A stretch of 64,000 nt of DNA from NCBI GenBank assembly GCA_003427395.1, contig BFEA01000613.1, positions 329,314-393,313 of the forward strand. Reading direction: 5' to 3'. The DNA is from Chara braunii. Its lineage: Eukaryota > Streptophyta > Charophyceae > Charales > Characeae. The translations under genes and the position numbers were made by a program. The notes beneath the pieces were generated by a model. The model did not search any database, was not told where the DNA came from, and saw only the letters and a list, made by a program, of their open reading frames with translations. Of this stretch, positions 11,836-24,663 are shown piece by piece. How positions within the stretch are numbered: the stretch's first letter is position 1; every line of letters begins with the position of its first letter.

Positions 11836-14800
11836 ATGGACGACATCGACACACTGTATTGTTGGAACCCCCAATGGAAGCACTGTCTTCGAAGTGCCGA
11901 TCTTGACCTGAGGATCCTAAATGTGAACGGTCTAGCCTCCTTCAACCCTTCCAAACAGCAAGCAATATGAGAACAGTAGAGGGTAGTGGGAGGAAGGTCA
12001 TGGCCGGACATCATCTGTGTGCAGGAAACTCGCCTGATGGACAAGCCTGAGCACCAACGGGCCCACAAAGTTGTTTGGCCACATCAGGCCTTTAGGGCCC
12101 ACGCGGTAACACTTGGTTCAGCAAGGGTGGCGATCTGGGTGCCGCCCGGGTCCCGTCTCGAGGTGGTACACTGGGTGGTGGACGAAGAACAAGGGAGGTG
12201 GGTTTCGATCCTAGGGATGCTGGAGCTATAACTAATATGCATCTTTTGTGTTTATGCCCTTAATACAAAGGCCGAGAAAGACCGTCTGTTCACACACCTC
12301 AAAACCCAGATACCTCAGGGTCTACCGCTTATTATTGCAGGGGATTTCAATGCTGCACCCGATAGATGGATGGACAGGTGGAACATCCAAACCCTCTGTC
12401 CGAATTACGTAGAGGAGGACTTGATAATAATAGCGGACCTCTGCGGTACACTGGGACTGGTCGACGCATACCGATATCTACACCCAACAGAAAAGTCCTT
12501 CACTTGTTTTCGCACTAATGACTCGACAAGATATTCAGAATCACGCATAGATTTGATACTAATATCAAAGGAAATCCAAAATGCCCTACAACGCGCCGTC
12601 ATCTTCCCACATAGCCCCCATCCAGGCTTGGACCACTGTTCATGCGACGCCATCTTCTCCTTTCGGAAACGCCCGGATCAGGGGCCGGGGTATTATAAGG
12701 TTAACATGTTCTTACTCAAGGACACATCTTTTCTAACATATATTCGCGACGTATGGGGGTATTGGCGAGACCAAAGACAACTCTTTGACTCGGAGGTGCG
12801 ATGGTTTACTAACGATTTATTTTTTCTAGCTAAGAAATGTAAGGATTACTCGAAATTAGTAGCGGGCAGACGACATGCACAGGAAGTGGACATTCACAGA
12901 CAGCTTCATAACCTGGTCAATCATGACAATTCGAGCGATTACACTCTGACGATCCAAGGACTGAAGGACCAACTTTTGCAGCTCGCATCACACAGATGGC
13001 AAGGAATCAGAATATGTGGCAAACTTAAAAAATGGATCACTGAAGGTACCATGGACTCACAATTTTTTAGCATGGCGTCAATAAGAGCTCACCGCACCAC
13101 CATTGAGGCCTTCCTAGACCCCGTGACCGATGAACTGGCCACAACCACAACCCACTGCATAAGGATCGCCAGATCCTTCTATAAGGATCTTTTTTCTTCC
13201 CACGTCCCCCTGCAATCCGAGGCTGACCGACTTATCGAGATGGATGATTTCCTACGCCCAATAGAAAACCACCTCTCCCTCTCGCAGAAGGACAAACTAG
13301 ACCGCCTTATCTCCAAGGAAGAAATCTGGATGGCCCTCATGCAAATGGCGGAAGAAAAAACCCCTGGCCTCGATGGTTTTCCAAAAGAATTCTGGGAAAC
13401 CATGTGGCCCTTCCTCAGCGGGGACCTGATGCAGTTTTACAAGGCGGTATGGAAATCAGGGGATCTGGGGGAATTGGCAGGGCAGGGGGTGTTATCTCTA
13501 TTGCACAAAAAAGGGGACAAAATGAACATTAGGAATTACCGACCTATCACGCTTTTGACAGTAGTCTACAAGATGATGTCAAAGGCATTGGCAAACAGAA
13601 TGATCGATGTGATCGAGAACCTTATCCACCCAGCCCAGACTGGTTTCATCCGCAATAGAAACATCCAAGAAAACATATTGTTGGTCAATGAGATGATTAG
13701 CCTGGCACAACAATCTAAAGGCAGAGCAACTTTCATCTTCATTGACTTTGAAAAAGCCTACGATCATGTCGACTGGCTTTTCTTGGTCAGATGTCTCCAA
13801 AAATTTAACTTCGGAATAATTTTTAGGAGGTGGGTTGACATCCTACACCAGAACGCAACCACGACGGTGCAGATTAACGGGTCCCTGGCTCCAGAAATAA
13901 AGCTACAGCGCTCGGTGAGATAGGGAGGACTGGTGACCCCCTTCCTATTCATCATCATAATGGAAGCACTAGCAGCCAACCTCCGACAAAGTAAGGACTT
14001 AGCGAGAATTCGGATAGTCGGCATCCCAGAGGACGCGATCCCAGTTTGTTCCTTGTTTGCAGATGATCTTACGATCATGGTCGATGCTACACAAAAGAAT
14101 ATGGAAGAAACTCAGAGGTTAATGGAGCGGTTCTGCACCCTCTCTGATATGGTTGTAAACTGGGGACAAAAAATGCTAAGCTGGTGGCTCCATCACCAAG
14201 GGGGTCGATCCCTGGAAGGGCAGCAGGTCACATGGGTCCCCCAGGGGACCCCAATCTGGGTTATAGGGGTCAAAATGTCCACAGAAGGAAGGACCACGGA
14301 GAATGACAAATGGATCTCAGCCTCTGCGCTTGCCAAACTCTCCCAATGGAATCATCAGAACACGTCTCTCTTCGGTCGGGCGCTGGTCATCAACAATGTG
14401 GTCCTGACGTCTCTTTGGTATAAGGCGGTTAGTGATGAGTCCCTGAAATCCCTGAAGAGGAAAGTGTCAGCCTACCTCTGGAGAGGGGACAGCGAAAACC
14501 CCCACGCCATAAGTCGAGTCGCATGAGACTCGATAACCCAAACCAAGACAAGAGGAGGGCTTGGTATATTAGACCCCCTTACTCAGTCCCAGACCCTTAG
14601 CCTACAATGGATAGTGAAGCTGATCTTTGCCAACCCGTTGGTATGGCGGCCTCTAGCCCTTCAACAGATTATCCGGCTTGCCCCTGAGCCCCCCCCTACA
14701 ATTCATCCGCTTCAATGGCTAGATGACCGTTACTGGAGACTGCCACGTCGTCCTAAGGGGGGGGGAGAAGCGACAAGATGACTTCTGGCCCCGTCTGTTA

Positions 14801-16344
14801 ACATCTTGGAGGAGACTTCCTCCCCCGTGCCGTCCACCCCGAACCAAATGGGAGGAATTGGCTAGACAACCCCTTTTCGACAACCACTGGATCACCAATG
14901 GTCAAAGCCAGATCTATTGTAGCTTCGATACACCATGGAAGGGATGGGTGAAGAATGGGATCACCCGAGTGGGACACCTGTGGGATGAGGAGAAGAACGA
15001 TTGGAAGGGGTCGGGGGAGGTGACGGAGCGCCTGAGGTACTGCCACAATGCAGAATCAGTAGTGGAGGAGATCACGGAAGCCCTTTCCGGTGGGGTGGAG
15101 GCTCATCCTGCGCAAAGGCCCGCTGCTGCAGGAAGGGGACTGGGTATCCAAGGATGGGAGGACGGATACAGCGGGCTTAGTGCACTTAGTACAACCGGAG
15201 GACGCACTGATTGAATGGTACAGCATAAGGGAAGGGGGACATTTAGTGAGTAGTCGGGATCCCTTCCAATGAATACCAAAGGTGACCCTATATAGAATCA
15301 GGACTATAGGGGAAGGGGAGAAGCGGAAGACATTCATGCCCAAGACAGCCATTCGGGACCTTCCTTTGGACCCGCTGGAGTGGATCTGGACCTATGATGC
15401 ACGCCATAAACCGGGGCATCCAAGCTCCACAGCGTTGGCTGACCTCTCAGTAAAAGCAACCTACAGAAAAATCAGAACCAAACGGAACATGAAAGATGTG
15501 GTGATTGACAGATGGCAGAGGCACCTCAGCGTGGATAGACAGCTCCTTACACCCGTTCGATGGTTCGCCGATATCATGTGCAGACCTGCACAGACAGATA
15601 CTGCACCGATGTCTACCAACTAACGATTGGCTCATTGATCATATGCACCTGGAACAGCAAGGTCGGGCCCTTCCGTGGTGCTCACGCTGCCTGTCGGGCT
15701 TTTCAACAAAGAAGTGGGCCGAGACAATAGAACATATTTTTCTACAATGCCCGACAACAGTTTTAACCTGGAGGTGGTGGGATAGAGTGTGGCAGCAAAT
15801 TGTTCTAGGTCAGCAGTGGCCGTGGGAATAACGAACCATTATCTTGGGACACTATCCACCTTTCCAAGGAAACACTTTTGCCGGGAACATGTTCCATTTG
15901 GATAGAAAAACGGTCCTATGGGTCTTATGGTGGCAACGCTGTGCTTTAGTTTTTGACTAGGTACGAGTCGAGGGGGAGGAAAGGATCGAACAGTTTAAAC
16001 AACATATACAAATGGAACTTGAGTTCAGATGGAAGTCTATCAAACTCACCCTTGACACCCTCCACAGGGCAAAAGACATCGAGGAGAGGATAAGGCAGTT
16101 TTCGATGGAGTGGTTGGGAGGAGATCAAGAGGGGTGGGTAGCAAAGGTGAGCTGGTTAGGGGACGAGAATGGGGGGGATGATAGGGAAGGCGAACAAGAA
16201 GGGAGGACGGTGCCACGAGACTACAATTTAAAGTTTAAGGATTGGTTGACCATCGAATGCATCGTACCTATGAGACCAGCAGAGGACTTTCCGGATCTAT
16301 TCCCGCCCCACCCATTGTCTCTGGATCTGCGACAGGTGGGATGA
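11836..16344 (+). pseudogene. LINE-2 ORF2: endonuclease-RT-zf-RVT
   Basis: Starts at the ATG at 11836 and stays mainly in one frame to 16344 (about 1500 codons), with another frame used near 14530-15500. The APE endonuclease shows LNVNGL, CVQETRL, IIAGDFN, SRIDLIL and GLDHC. The RT has IDFEKAYDHVDW and an intact FADD box near 14055-14066. The TAG at 13921-13923 stands where R-Q-G-G needs Gln. Other stops include TGA at 14524-14526 and TAA near 15829, the latter after PWE where the related LINE at 62 kb has Trp. The zf-RVT region has LHRCLPTNDWLIDH and ETIEHIFLQCP. These are copying-enzyme domains of an element that can no longer make a full protein. Confidence 0.9.
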
Positions 16345-17014
16345 TCCCACGTCTCCAGAACAATGGCAGCCCATCAACCTATCAAATTCTCATTCCAACA
16401 CAGTAAGGGTAGGAGTGTATGGCAGCAGAGTACGCCCGACGGGGAGGGCCGGTGTCGGGACTGGTGGGTCCCGAATAACTTCCCAGCACTCGAGAGATTG
16501 AATACGGACAATTTGTGCACAACAGAGAAATCTGGAGTGAGGAAGCAGGAGAGAGAAAAAACAAAGGATTAGGCCGCAGAAGGGAGTGATGCCCTGAGGA
16601 GAGAACCACAGGAGGAAAGAACTAGCGGCGGCAAGCAAGCGAGCGCAAGAACAGGGGCACATAGAACATAGCAGGAGGCCGGGTGGGCCATCGGAATGCA
16701 ATAAGACTAAGGCCAAAGGGCCCTTTGAACTAGCAATTGCAGCATGACAGCAATAAGGGAACGAGGAAGTCGAGGGATGGGCGGCCGGAAGCCGCGGGAA
16801 GCCAGAAAATGAGAGGCCAACGTGGGGGCTACCTATGGGAGCCTCGGAGCGGAGGCCCACGACCAAAGAGATCGGCACGCACAAGGCGCGAGGAAAGACT
16901 AAGGAGAGGGGTTGCTATGGGGCGACAAGACGCCCAAGGGGCATTGGATACCTCGGGGAAAGGCACCCAGGGCCACATGGGACTAAGTAAAAATAATGGC
17001 ATCCAGGGCGAAAT
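16345..17014. other. Purine-rich gene-free stretch
   Basis: A/G-rich sequence after LINE-2. It may contain the LINE 3' untranslated region, but no poly(A) end is seen. No gene is supported. Confidence 0.4.
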
Positions 17015-17144
17015 GTGTCGGGGACCGACAACGGGACTAAGTGTCGGGGACCGCCAACGGGACTAAGTGTCGGGGACCACCGGCGGGACTAAGTGTCGGG
17101 GACCACCGATGGGACTAAGTGTCGGGGACCACCGACGGGACAAG
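17015..17144. repeat. 26-bp tandem repeat, five units
   Basis: Units start at 17015, 17041, 17067, 17093 and 17119. Each begins GTGTCGGGGACC and ends GGGACTAA, with variation in the middle. A degenerate sixth unit follows. Confidence 0.9.
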
Positions 17145-17218
17145 TGGCGGGGACATATGAAAGTCCCAAGAAGAAATGGCGGCACCACATGAGGGGAAAG
17201 TAATAAATGCAAGGTGCA

Positions 17219-19305
17219 CCGTCAAGATCGACATCTTGACGGCCAAAAATATTAGCACCACTAGTGCAAGTACTAGTGGTGATAAACGGGGAGACCAAAA
17301 GGAAAAGGAAAAGTAAAGAAAACTGAAGTGGGAGGCATGGGAGCAATCCGAAAAATCTCGGATCAGCCTCCCTCAAGAAAATAGAGTCAAATGAGACCCC
17401 ATGTGAAAAATAGCCCTCCGGAAGAAAATCGGAGTATGAGGGACCATTGTGGGAGAAATGTAGGAGTAAAAGAGGCCCCCATGGGCATGGGAAGGCCATT
17501 ATTGCAGTCCGAGAAATAACGGAATGCACCTTGGGCATAGGGAGGGCCAAAGCTAAGAAGAAGAGGCTAGAAAAGGGCCTTAACGGCCACTTCACACTTG
17601 GCATGCTAAAATAAAGAGAGAAAAGAAAAGAAAATGTGGGAGAATAAAACAAAAAAAGTGAGAGGGAGTGAGTGAGTTGGCCGTCAGTAGGGACTGCTAT
17701 AAGTAGGGACTGACAGGTTCCTACTGTCCAAGAAAGGAGGAGAAAAAGAAAAGAAAAGAAAAGGAAAGAAAAGAAAAGAGAAAAAAACCTTAACGGTAAA
17801 AAACGGTCACTTGGGGAGATCCATCCGTGACCAGATTCATTCTGGAATATGGCGGTTACAAAAGACTTGGATTTCTTTGATTTTTGCAGAGAAAATCAAA
17901 GAAAATCAAAGCCTCTTGCGACCGGAATAAAACGGAATACATGCATGAGGAGAAACTCATGTTTTAGGTGCATCCGAAGCCAAAATCAAGGTCGGATGCA
18001 CTTGGGAATTGGCTGTTTCTTTTTCTTTTGAATAAAGGCTAGTTGTGGGGCATTGGGGCTAAGGAATTGACCCCCATTGCAATCCGAGTTGCAATGGACT
18101 GCATGGGAGAGAAAAAACACATGTTCTAGGTACATCCGAAGCCAATATTGAGCCCGGATGCTCTAGAAAATTTAACGCATCATTTTCTTTCAACATGGGG
18201 GAAGTTGTGGGGCTGTGGGTATGGAAAACAGCCATGACTACAATCCGAGAAATTACGGATTGCATGGGGATGCGAAGGCCAAGGGGAAATGGGCTACGAC
18301 AAACCCGAAAGGCTAGAAAGGAGTAATTTCGGCAAGGGCCAAGTAAAGACGGTAAACGGCAACCGTGAGATGAGATCTCACGGCCTAGAAAAATCAGCAC
18401 ACATGTAGAGATGATGGGACCACCAAGGGTAAGGAGGCCCAAAAATAAAAATGGGACGCCGTCCAGAATGTTGCCGGAGACCAAATGGGTCCAAATAATA
18501 AAAATTGAAAAAACGGGACACACATTGGTGGGACCGCCGGCGGGACAAGGAAATGGAGCTAGAATGTAGAAAAATGGCGGGGACTTGGGATATCCCAAGG
18601 GAACCATGAGCAAACACAAGGAATAATTGTGCAAGCGAGCGACACCGTCGAGATCAAGGATCTAGACGGTGAAGAATATTAGCACCACTATTGCAAGCAC
18701 TAGTGGGAAAAAGTGAGGGAGCCATGGGAGAAAGAAAAGTGGAATAAGGGTGTTGGGAAGGCTGCCCGGCAGTCCGGGATATCTCGGACTAGCAAGGCAT
18801 AAGAAAAGAGAGCCTTGAGAGACCCAACATGAGAAAAAGGCTGCCCTTAGAAAATCGGAGCAAAAGGGGCTCAAAATTGGGCAAATGGGAGCGAAATGGA
18901 GCCCCCTAGGAGCATGGGGGTGTCATTATTGGAATCCGAGATATAACGGTCATGTAACAACCATGACCCTGGCCTTGAATGAGGCCCTATGGCCTAGAAA
19001 AAGGATGCACAACAGTTTGACACTTGTCACAATAGAAATAAAAGAAAAAGAAAGAAAAATGAGAGAAAAAGGAGGGAGAATGAAACAAAAAGGGAGAAAA
19101 GAGTGGAGGAGAATGTGCCGGCCTATTGGGACCTGCACAGTAGGGACTGGCAGGTCCCAACAGTGACCTCATCCCTCCTAGAATGAGGGAGGGCAATCNG
19201 GATTGCAGATAAAATCTGAATTCAAAAGCTGAAAATGAGAGAAAATGCAAAAAGGAAGTGACCGGATTTATTTTGGACCATGGATCTGAGATCAGATCTC
19301 ATGGT
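17219..19305. repeat. Hairpin-dense non-coding region
   Basis: Many short inverted repeats with different stems. One group: CCGTCAAGAT/ATCTTGACGG at 17219-17242; GGTCAC/GTGACC at 17805-17832; CCGTGAGA/TCTCACGG at 18363-18383; a 13-bp stem with one mismatch at 18643-18671; a 13-bp stem with one bulge at 19277-19305. Two of them (17219 and 18643) are followed by ATATTAGCACCACTA and a second hairpin. Another group has TCCG..CGGA stems: 17346-17363, 17968-18001 (10 bp perfect), 18241-18262, 18771-18790. The sequences around 17.2 and 18.6 kb look like diverged copies of one ~1.4-kb unit. No ORF is supported. Confidence 0.65.
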
Positions 19306-20339
19306 AGAGAAGAACTAGTCGGTTTTTGTGGACCAGCTCAAAACGGCTAACTCCGGAATGAGGTGGCAGCCCAAAATGGAAAGAAACAAAAAAGAGAAAA
19401 GGACAAAACAGTGCATTTGGCCCATAAAGAGAACCAGATGCACCAATAATTGAAAAACTGGACTTAGGGGCTCAAAATTGAAGCAAGGGCTACTAGGGGG
19501 TAGCTCGGATTATTGCTGGTCTTCGATCTCAACCAGATCCAAGGCTGAAAATGTGCCGCCATATGGAAAAATGCTCTGCCTACTCAAAAGAGGCCGAAAC
19601 TTAAAAAAAATCGCGAAAAAGACCCACAAGGCCTTTTTCTTTCAAGTATTGCTGCCCCTTGGGCATTAGGACCCTAGGGGGCAGCATTTGAGCAATAAAA
19701 AAGAGGCCGGGGTAGGCCAAGAGGCAGTCGGAGTTGGTACCAACCACTTGGACTGCATGCGCTTGGCCAAAAAGAGGCCCAGGTACCTCTAGGAGGGCCT
19801 AGTGAGGGAATTTTGCCTTGGGGGTACCTCGGTTCACCTCAAGGCTCATGGGAAAGCTCATGGATTGGCCGGACTGCTGGTTTCAACCTACATAAGCTGA
19901 GGATGCAGTCCGCCACTCTCACATTTGCATGAGGAGTGCCCATGCTGCCCAAATGAGCTCAAAGGAACACCTTTGCACTTGGAGTGAGAGGGGAGGAACC
20001 CATGCTAGTGGGAGAGTTTAGAGGAGACTAGGAGGTAGTGGAGAGGACTCTAGAGGATAGTGATGGTAGGAAAGACACTTGGAAGGTGATCCGCCATATC
20101 CCTCCTGGGTGTAGGAGATAAGGAGAGGCTAGAGGAGCCCCATTAACCTTCCTAGAGGGGAGGACTCCATAGCCATAGCTGGGGGAGTTTGCCATAGCCT
20201 GAGAGAAAGCAAGGGAGGAGGACAGAAGGGCTTCGAGAAGAAGGAAGCCATAGCCAAGAGAGGATTGTGCAAGGAGAGGAAGCTTCATCAAAGAGGACAC
20301 TAACATCAAGGAATCAACAAGGTGAGAGGAAGGAAGAGG
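19306..20339. other. Gene-free stretch
   Basis: A/G-rich at first, then mixed. No ORF, RNA gene or clear repeat could be supported. A single unresolved base occurs just upstream at 19199. Confidence 0.4.
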
Positions 20340-20379
20340 CTTCTTCTTCTTCTTCTTCTTCTTCTTCTTCTTCTTCTTC
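20340..20379. repeat. (TTC)n microsatellite
   Basis: About 13 TTC units, followed to ~20575 by an imperfect pyrimidine-rich tract. Long Ser/Leu/Glu reading frames here are artefacts of the repeat. Confidence 0.9.
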
Positions 20380-20643
20380 CTTTTCTTCTCCTTCTTCCTC
20401 TCCTCCTTCTTCTTCCTCCTCACTCCCTCCTTCTTCCTTCCCTTCTCTCCCCTCTTCATCTCCTCCTTCCTCCTCCTTACTTTCATTTTCTTTCTCTTCC
20501 TCCCCTTCTTCTCCATCACCATCTTCCTCATCTCTCTCTCCTTCTCCTCCATCTTCTCGTACTCCACCTTCTCTCTTACATGGGCTACTCAAACTTTTCT
20601 CTTTCACTTATGCACTAGGGGGTAGTACTCCGATTCTTTCCTA

Positions 20644-21098
20644 GATGCTTCTTGATACAATCTTGATGATATGGGCTCTACAAACTTGTGATTTGCACAC
20701 TCACACTAGTAGGTAGTGTAGCGCTTCACACATAGATGCTTCTTCATACAATCTTGATGATATGAGCTCTCCAAACTTTTGATTTTCACACTCACACTAG
20801 AAGGTAGTGTAGCGCTTCACACATAGAGGCTTCTTGATGCAATCTTGATGATTTGAGAGCTTCAAACTGACGTTTTTCACACTCACACTAGTAGGTAGTG
20901 TAGCACTTCACACATAGAGACTTCTTGATGCAATCTTGATGATTTGAGCTCACCAAACTTGTGATTTTCACACTCACACTAGTAGGTAGTGTAACGCTTG
21001 ACATATAGATGCTTCTTGATGCAATCTTGATGATTTGAGAGCTTCAAACTTGTGTTTTTCACACTCACACAAGTAGGTAGTATAGCGCTTCTTTCATA
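20644..21098. repeat. 91-bp tandem array, five units
   Basis: Units begin at 20644, 20735, 20826, 20917 and 21008 with an exact 91-bp step. Each contains CAATCTTGATGAT and CACTCACACTAG..GGTAGTGTAGCGCTTC. ACACTA..TAGTGT can form a small hairpin in most units. A fragment of a sixth unit starts at 21099. Confidence 0.95.
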
Positions 21099-21171
21099 GA
21101 TGACTTTTGATTCAACTTTTGTGATCTTGCCTACTTAGACTCATGTTTTCGCTTATGTAATAACATGTGTT

Positions 21172-24100
21172 GTTCCGGTTGATCTTCCCCCTATGTGCAT
21201 GTTCTTTCAATCTAGTCTAGCATCTCTTGTCTTGTTCATACTTGGTATAATGTTCCGGTTGATCTTTCCCTTATGTGCATGTGTTTTCCATCTAGTCTAA
21301 CATCTCTTGTCTTGTTCATACTTGGTATAATGTTCCAGTTGATCTTTCCCATATGTACATGTGTTTTCCATCTAGTCCAGCATCTCTTGTCTTGTTCATA
21401 TTTGATATAATGTTCCGGTTGATCTTTCCCCTATGTGCATGTGCTTTTCATCTAGTCTAGCATCTCTTATCTTGCTCATACTTCGTGTAATGTTCCGGTT
21501 GATCTTTCCCCTATGTGCATGTGCTTTCCATCTAATCTAGCATCTCTATGTCTTGTTCATACTTAGTGTAATGTTTCGGTTGATCTTCCCCCTATGAGCA
21601 TGTGCTTTCCAATTAGTCGAATCACTCATTGTCATGTTCATACTTAGTGTGATATTCCGGTTGATCTTCCCTTCATATGCAAGTGCTTTCCATCTGGTTT
21701 AGCATTTCCTTGTCTTGCTCATACTTAGTGTGATGTTCCGGTTGATCTTCCCTTGATATGCAAGTGCTTTCTATCTAGTCTAGCATTTCCTTGTCTTGCT
21801 CATACTTAGTGTGATGTTCCGGTTGATCTTCCCTTCATATGCAAGTGCTTCCATCTAGTCTAGCACCTCTTTATATTCTTTATACTTAGTGTGATGTTCC
21901 GGATGATCTTCCCATCACATGCATGTGCTTTCATTAGTCTAATCACTCATTGTCATGTTCCTACTTGGTGTGATGTTCCGGACGATCTTCCCTTCACATG
22001 CATGTGCTTTCATTAGTCTAATCACTCATTGTCATGTTCCTACTTGGTATGATGTTCCGGTTAGTCTTCCTTTGAATAAATGTACTTTTCCATTAGTCTA
22101 GTATCTCTTTGTCATGTTCCTACTTGGTGTGATGTTCCGGTTGATCTTCCCTTCATATGCAAGTCTTTCCATCTAGTCTAATCACTCATTGTTATGTTCC
22201 TACTTGGTGTGATGTTTTGGTTGATCTTCCTTTCAATGCATGTGTTTTTCCATTAGTCTAGCATCTCCTTGTCATGTTCCTACTTGGTGTGATGTTTCGG
22301 TTGATCTTCCTTTCAATGCATGTGCTTTTCCACTAGTCTAGCATCTCCTTGTCATGTTCCTACTTGGTGTGATGTTCCGGTTAGTCTTCCCTTCAATGCA
22401 TGTGCTTTTTCATTAGTGTAGCATCTCTTTGACATGTTCCTACTTGGTGTGATGTTCCGGTTGATCTTCCCTTCATATGCAAGTGTTTTCCATCTAGTCT
22501 AGCATCTCTTTGTCTTGCTCATACTTAGTGTGATATTCCGGTTGATCTTCCCTTCGTATGCAAGTGCTTCCATCTAGTCTAGCATCTCTTTGTCTTTTTC
22601 ATACTAAGTGTGATGTTCAGGTTGATCTTCTCCCTATGTGCATGTGTTTTCCATCTAGTCTAGTATCCCTTGTCTTGTTCATACTTAGTATAATGTTCCG
22701 ACTGATCTTCCCCCTATGTGCATGTGCTTTCCACCTAGTCTAGCATCTCTTGTCTTGTTCATACTTAGTGTAATGTACCGGTTGATCTTCCCTACATATG
22801 CAAGTGCTTTCCATCTAGTCTAATCACTCATTGTCATCTTCATACTTAGTGTGATGTCCCTATTGATCTTCCCTTCATATGCAAGTGTTTTCCACCTAGT
22901 CTAGCATCTCTTTGTTTTGCTCATACTTAGTGTGATGATCCAGTTGATATTCCCTTCACATGGATGTGCCCTTCATTAGTCTAATCACTCATTGCCATGT
23001 TCATACTTAGTGTAGTGTTCCGGTTGATCTTCCCTTCATATGTAAGTGTTTTCCATCTAGTCTAGCATCTCTTGTATTGTTCATACTTGGTATAATGTCC
23101 CGGTTGATCTTCCCTACATATGCAAGTGTTTTCCATCTAATCTAATCACTCATTGCCATTGTCATACTTAGTGTAATGTTCCGATTGATCTTCTCCCTAT
23201 GTGCTTTCCATTTAGTCTAGCATCTATTGTCTTGTTCATACTTGGTATAATGTTCCGGTTGATCTTCCCTTCATATCTAAGAGATTTTCCATTGGTCTAG
23301 CATCTCTTTGTCATGTTCCTACTTGGTGTGATGTTCCGGTTGATCTTCCCTTCAATGCATGTATTTTTCCATTAGTCTAACATCTCTTTGTCTTGTTCAT
23401 ACTTAAAGTGATGTTCCGGATGATCTTCCCTTTGTGCATGGGCTTTAACTAGTCTAGCCTTTAGTTGTCAAGTTCATGTTCCGGTTCTCCACCTTGTTGA
23501 TCTCTTCTCTTTTGTGCATGTGCTTTCCACTAGTCTAGTCTACATTGAGAAGTTCATGTTCCGGTTCTTCTTTTTGTGGAAATCGTTTCCATTATGCATG
23601 TGCTTCTACTAGTCTAGTCTCATTGTCAAGTTCATGTTCCGGATCTTTACTTTGTTGAACTCTTCTCCAGTGTGCATGTGCTTTCCACTAGTCTAGTCTC
23701 ATTGTCAAGGTAATGTTCCGGATGTTTACTTTGTTGAACACTTCCCTTTGTGCATGTGCTCTCCACTAGTTTAGTCTCATTGTCAAGTTCATGATCCAGA
23801 TCTTTGTTTAGTTGATCACTTCTCCATTGTGCATGTGTTTTCCACTAGTGTAGTCTCATTGTTAAGTTCATGTTCCGGATCTTTACTTTGTTGAACTCTT
23901 CTCCATTGTGCATGTGCTCTCTACTAGTCTAGTCTCATTGTCAAGTTCATGTTCCAGATCTTTACTTTGTTGAACTCTTCTCCATTGTGCATGTGCTTTC
24001 NNNNNNNNNNNNNNNNNNNNNNNNNNNNNNNNNNNNNNNNNNNNNNNNNNNNNNNNNNNNNNNNNNNNNNNNNNNNNNNNNNNNNNNNNNNNNNNNNNNN

Positions 24101-24440
24101 NNNNNNNNNNNNNNNNNNNNNCGGATCTTTACTTTGTTGAACTCTTCTCCATTGTGCATGCGCTTTCCACTAGTCTAGTCTCATTGTCAAGTTCATGTTC
24201 CGGATCTTTACCTTGTTGACATCTACTCATTGTGCATGTATTTTCCTCTAGTTTAGTCTTCATCGTCAAGTTCGTGTTTCCGGATCTTTACTTTGTTGAA
24301 CTCTTCTCCTTTGTGCATGTGCCTTTCACTAGGCTCGTCCCTCGTTGTCAAGTTTATATTCCGGATCTTTACTTTGATGATCTCCTTCCCTATGAATAAT
24401 GTGTTTTCCATTGGTCTACCCTCTCCTTTTCAAGTTATTC
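21172..24440. repeat. ~80-bp satellite array, about 40 units
   Basis: Tandem units of about 79-85 bp. The left part has TGTTCCGGTTGATCTTCCC and CATCTAGTCTAGCATCTC, then TTGTTCATACTTGGTATAA. From about 23450 a second subfamily takes over (TTCCGGATCTTTACTTTGTT, then CACTAGTCTAGTCTCATTG). The satellite is non-coding. The array is interrupted by an assembly gap, so its true length is unknown. Confidence 0.95.
24001..24121. other. Assembly gap (121 N) within the satellite
   Basis: Unresolved bases flanked on both sides by the second satellite subfamily. Confidence 1.
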
Positions 24441-24492
24441 CAAGGTATACTTATTCAATCTTTCTCGCTCGCTGTTTCTCCCTCTCACTCTT

Positions 24493-24493
<1 letters not shown>

Positions 24494-24576
<83 letters not shown>

Positions 24577-24577
24577 N

Positions 24578-24659
<82 letters not shown>
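24494..24659. repeat. (CT)n microsatellite
   Basis: About 80 CT units with one unresolved base at 24577, directly after the satellite array. Confidence 0.95.

Positions 24660-24663
<4 letters not shown>

Larger units (their letters stand above)
10854..16344 (+). mobile_element. L1-type LINE (LINE-2), decayed
   Basis: A plus-strand non-LTR retrotransposon: an ORF1-like region (10854-11692) then ORF2 (11836-16344) with endonuclease, RT and zf-RVT. Its C-terminal half matches the LINE at 62-64 kb (LHRCLPTNDWLIDH, EHIFLQCP), so they are one family. No clear poly(A) or target duplication is visible, and the outer limits are the coding limits. Confidence 0.85.

Noticed and set aside
20322-20644. 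Long Ser-, Leu- or Glu-rich reading frames on both strands
   Set aside because: They are translations of the TTC/pyrimidine repeat and carry no protein signal.
21172-24440. CRISPR-like array
   Set aside because: The units are head-to-tail satellite repeats with no unique spacers, in a eukaryotic genome.
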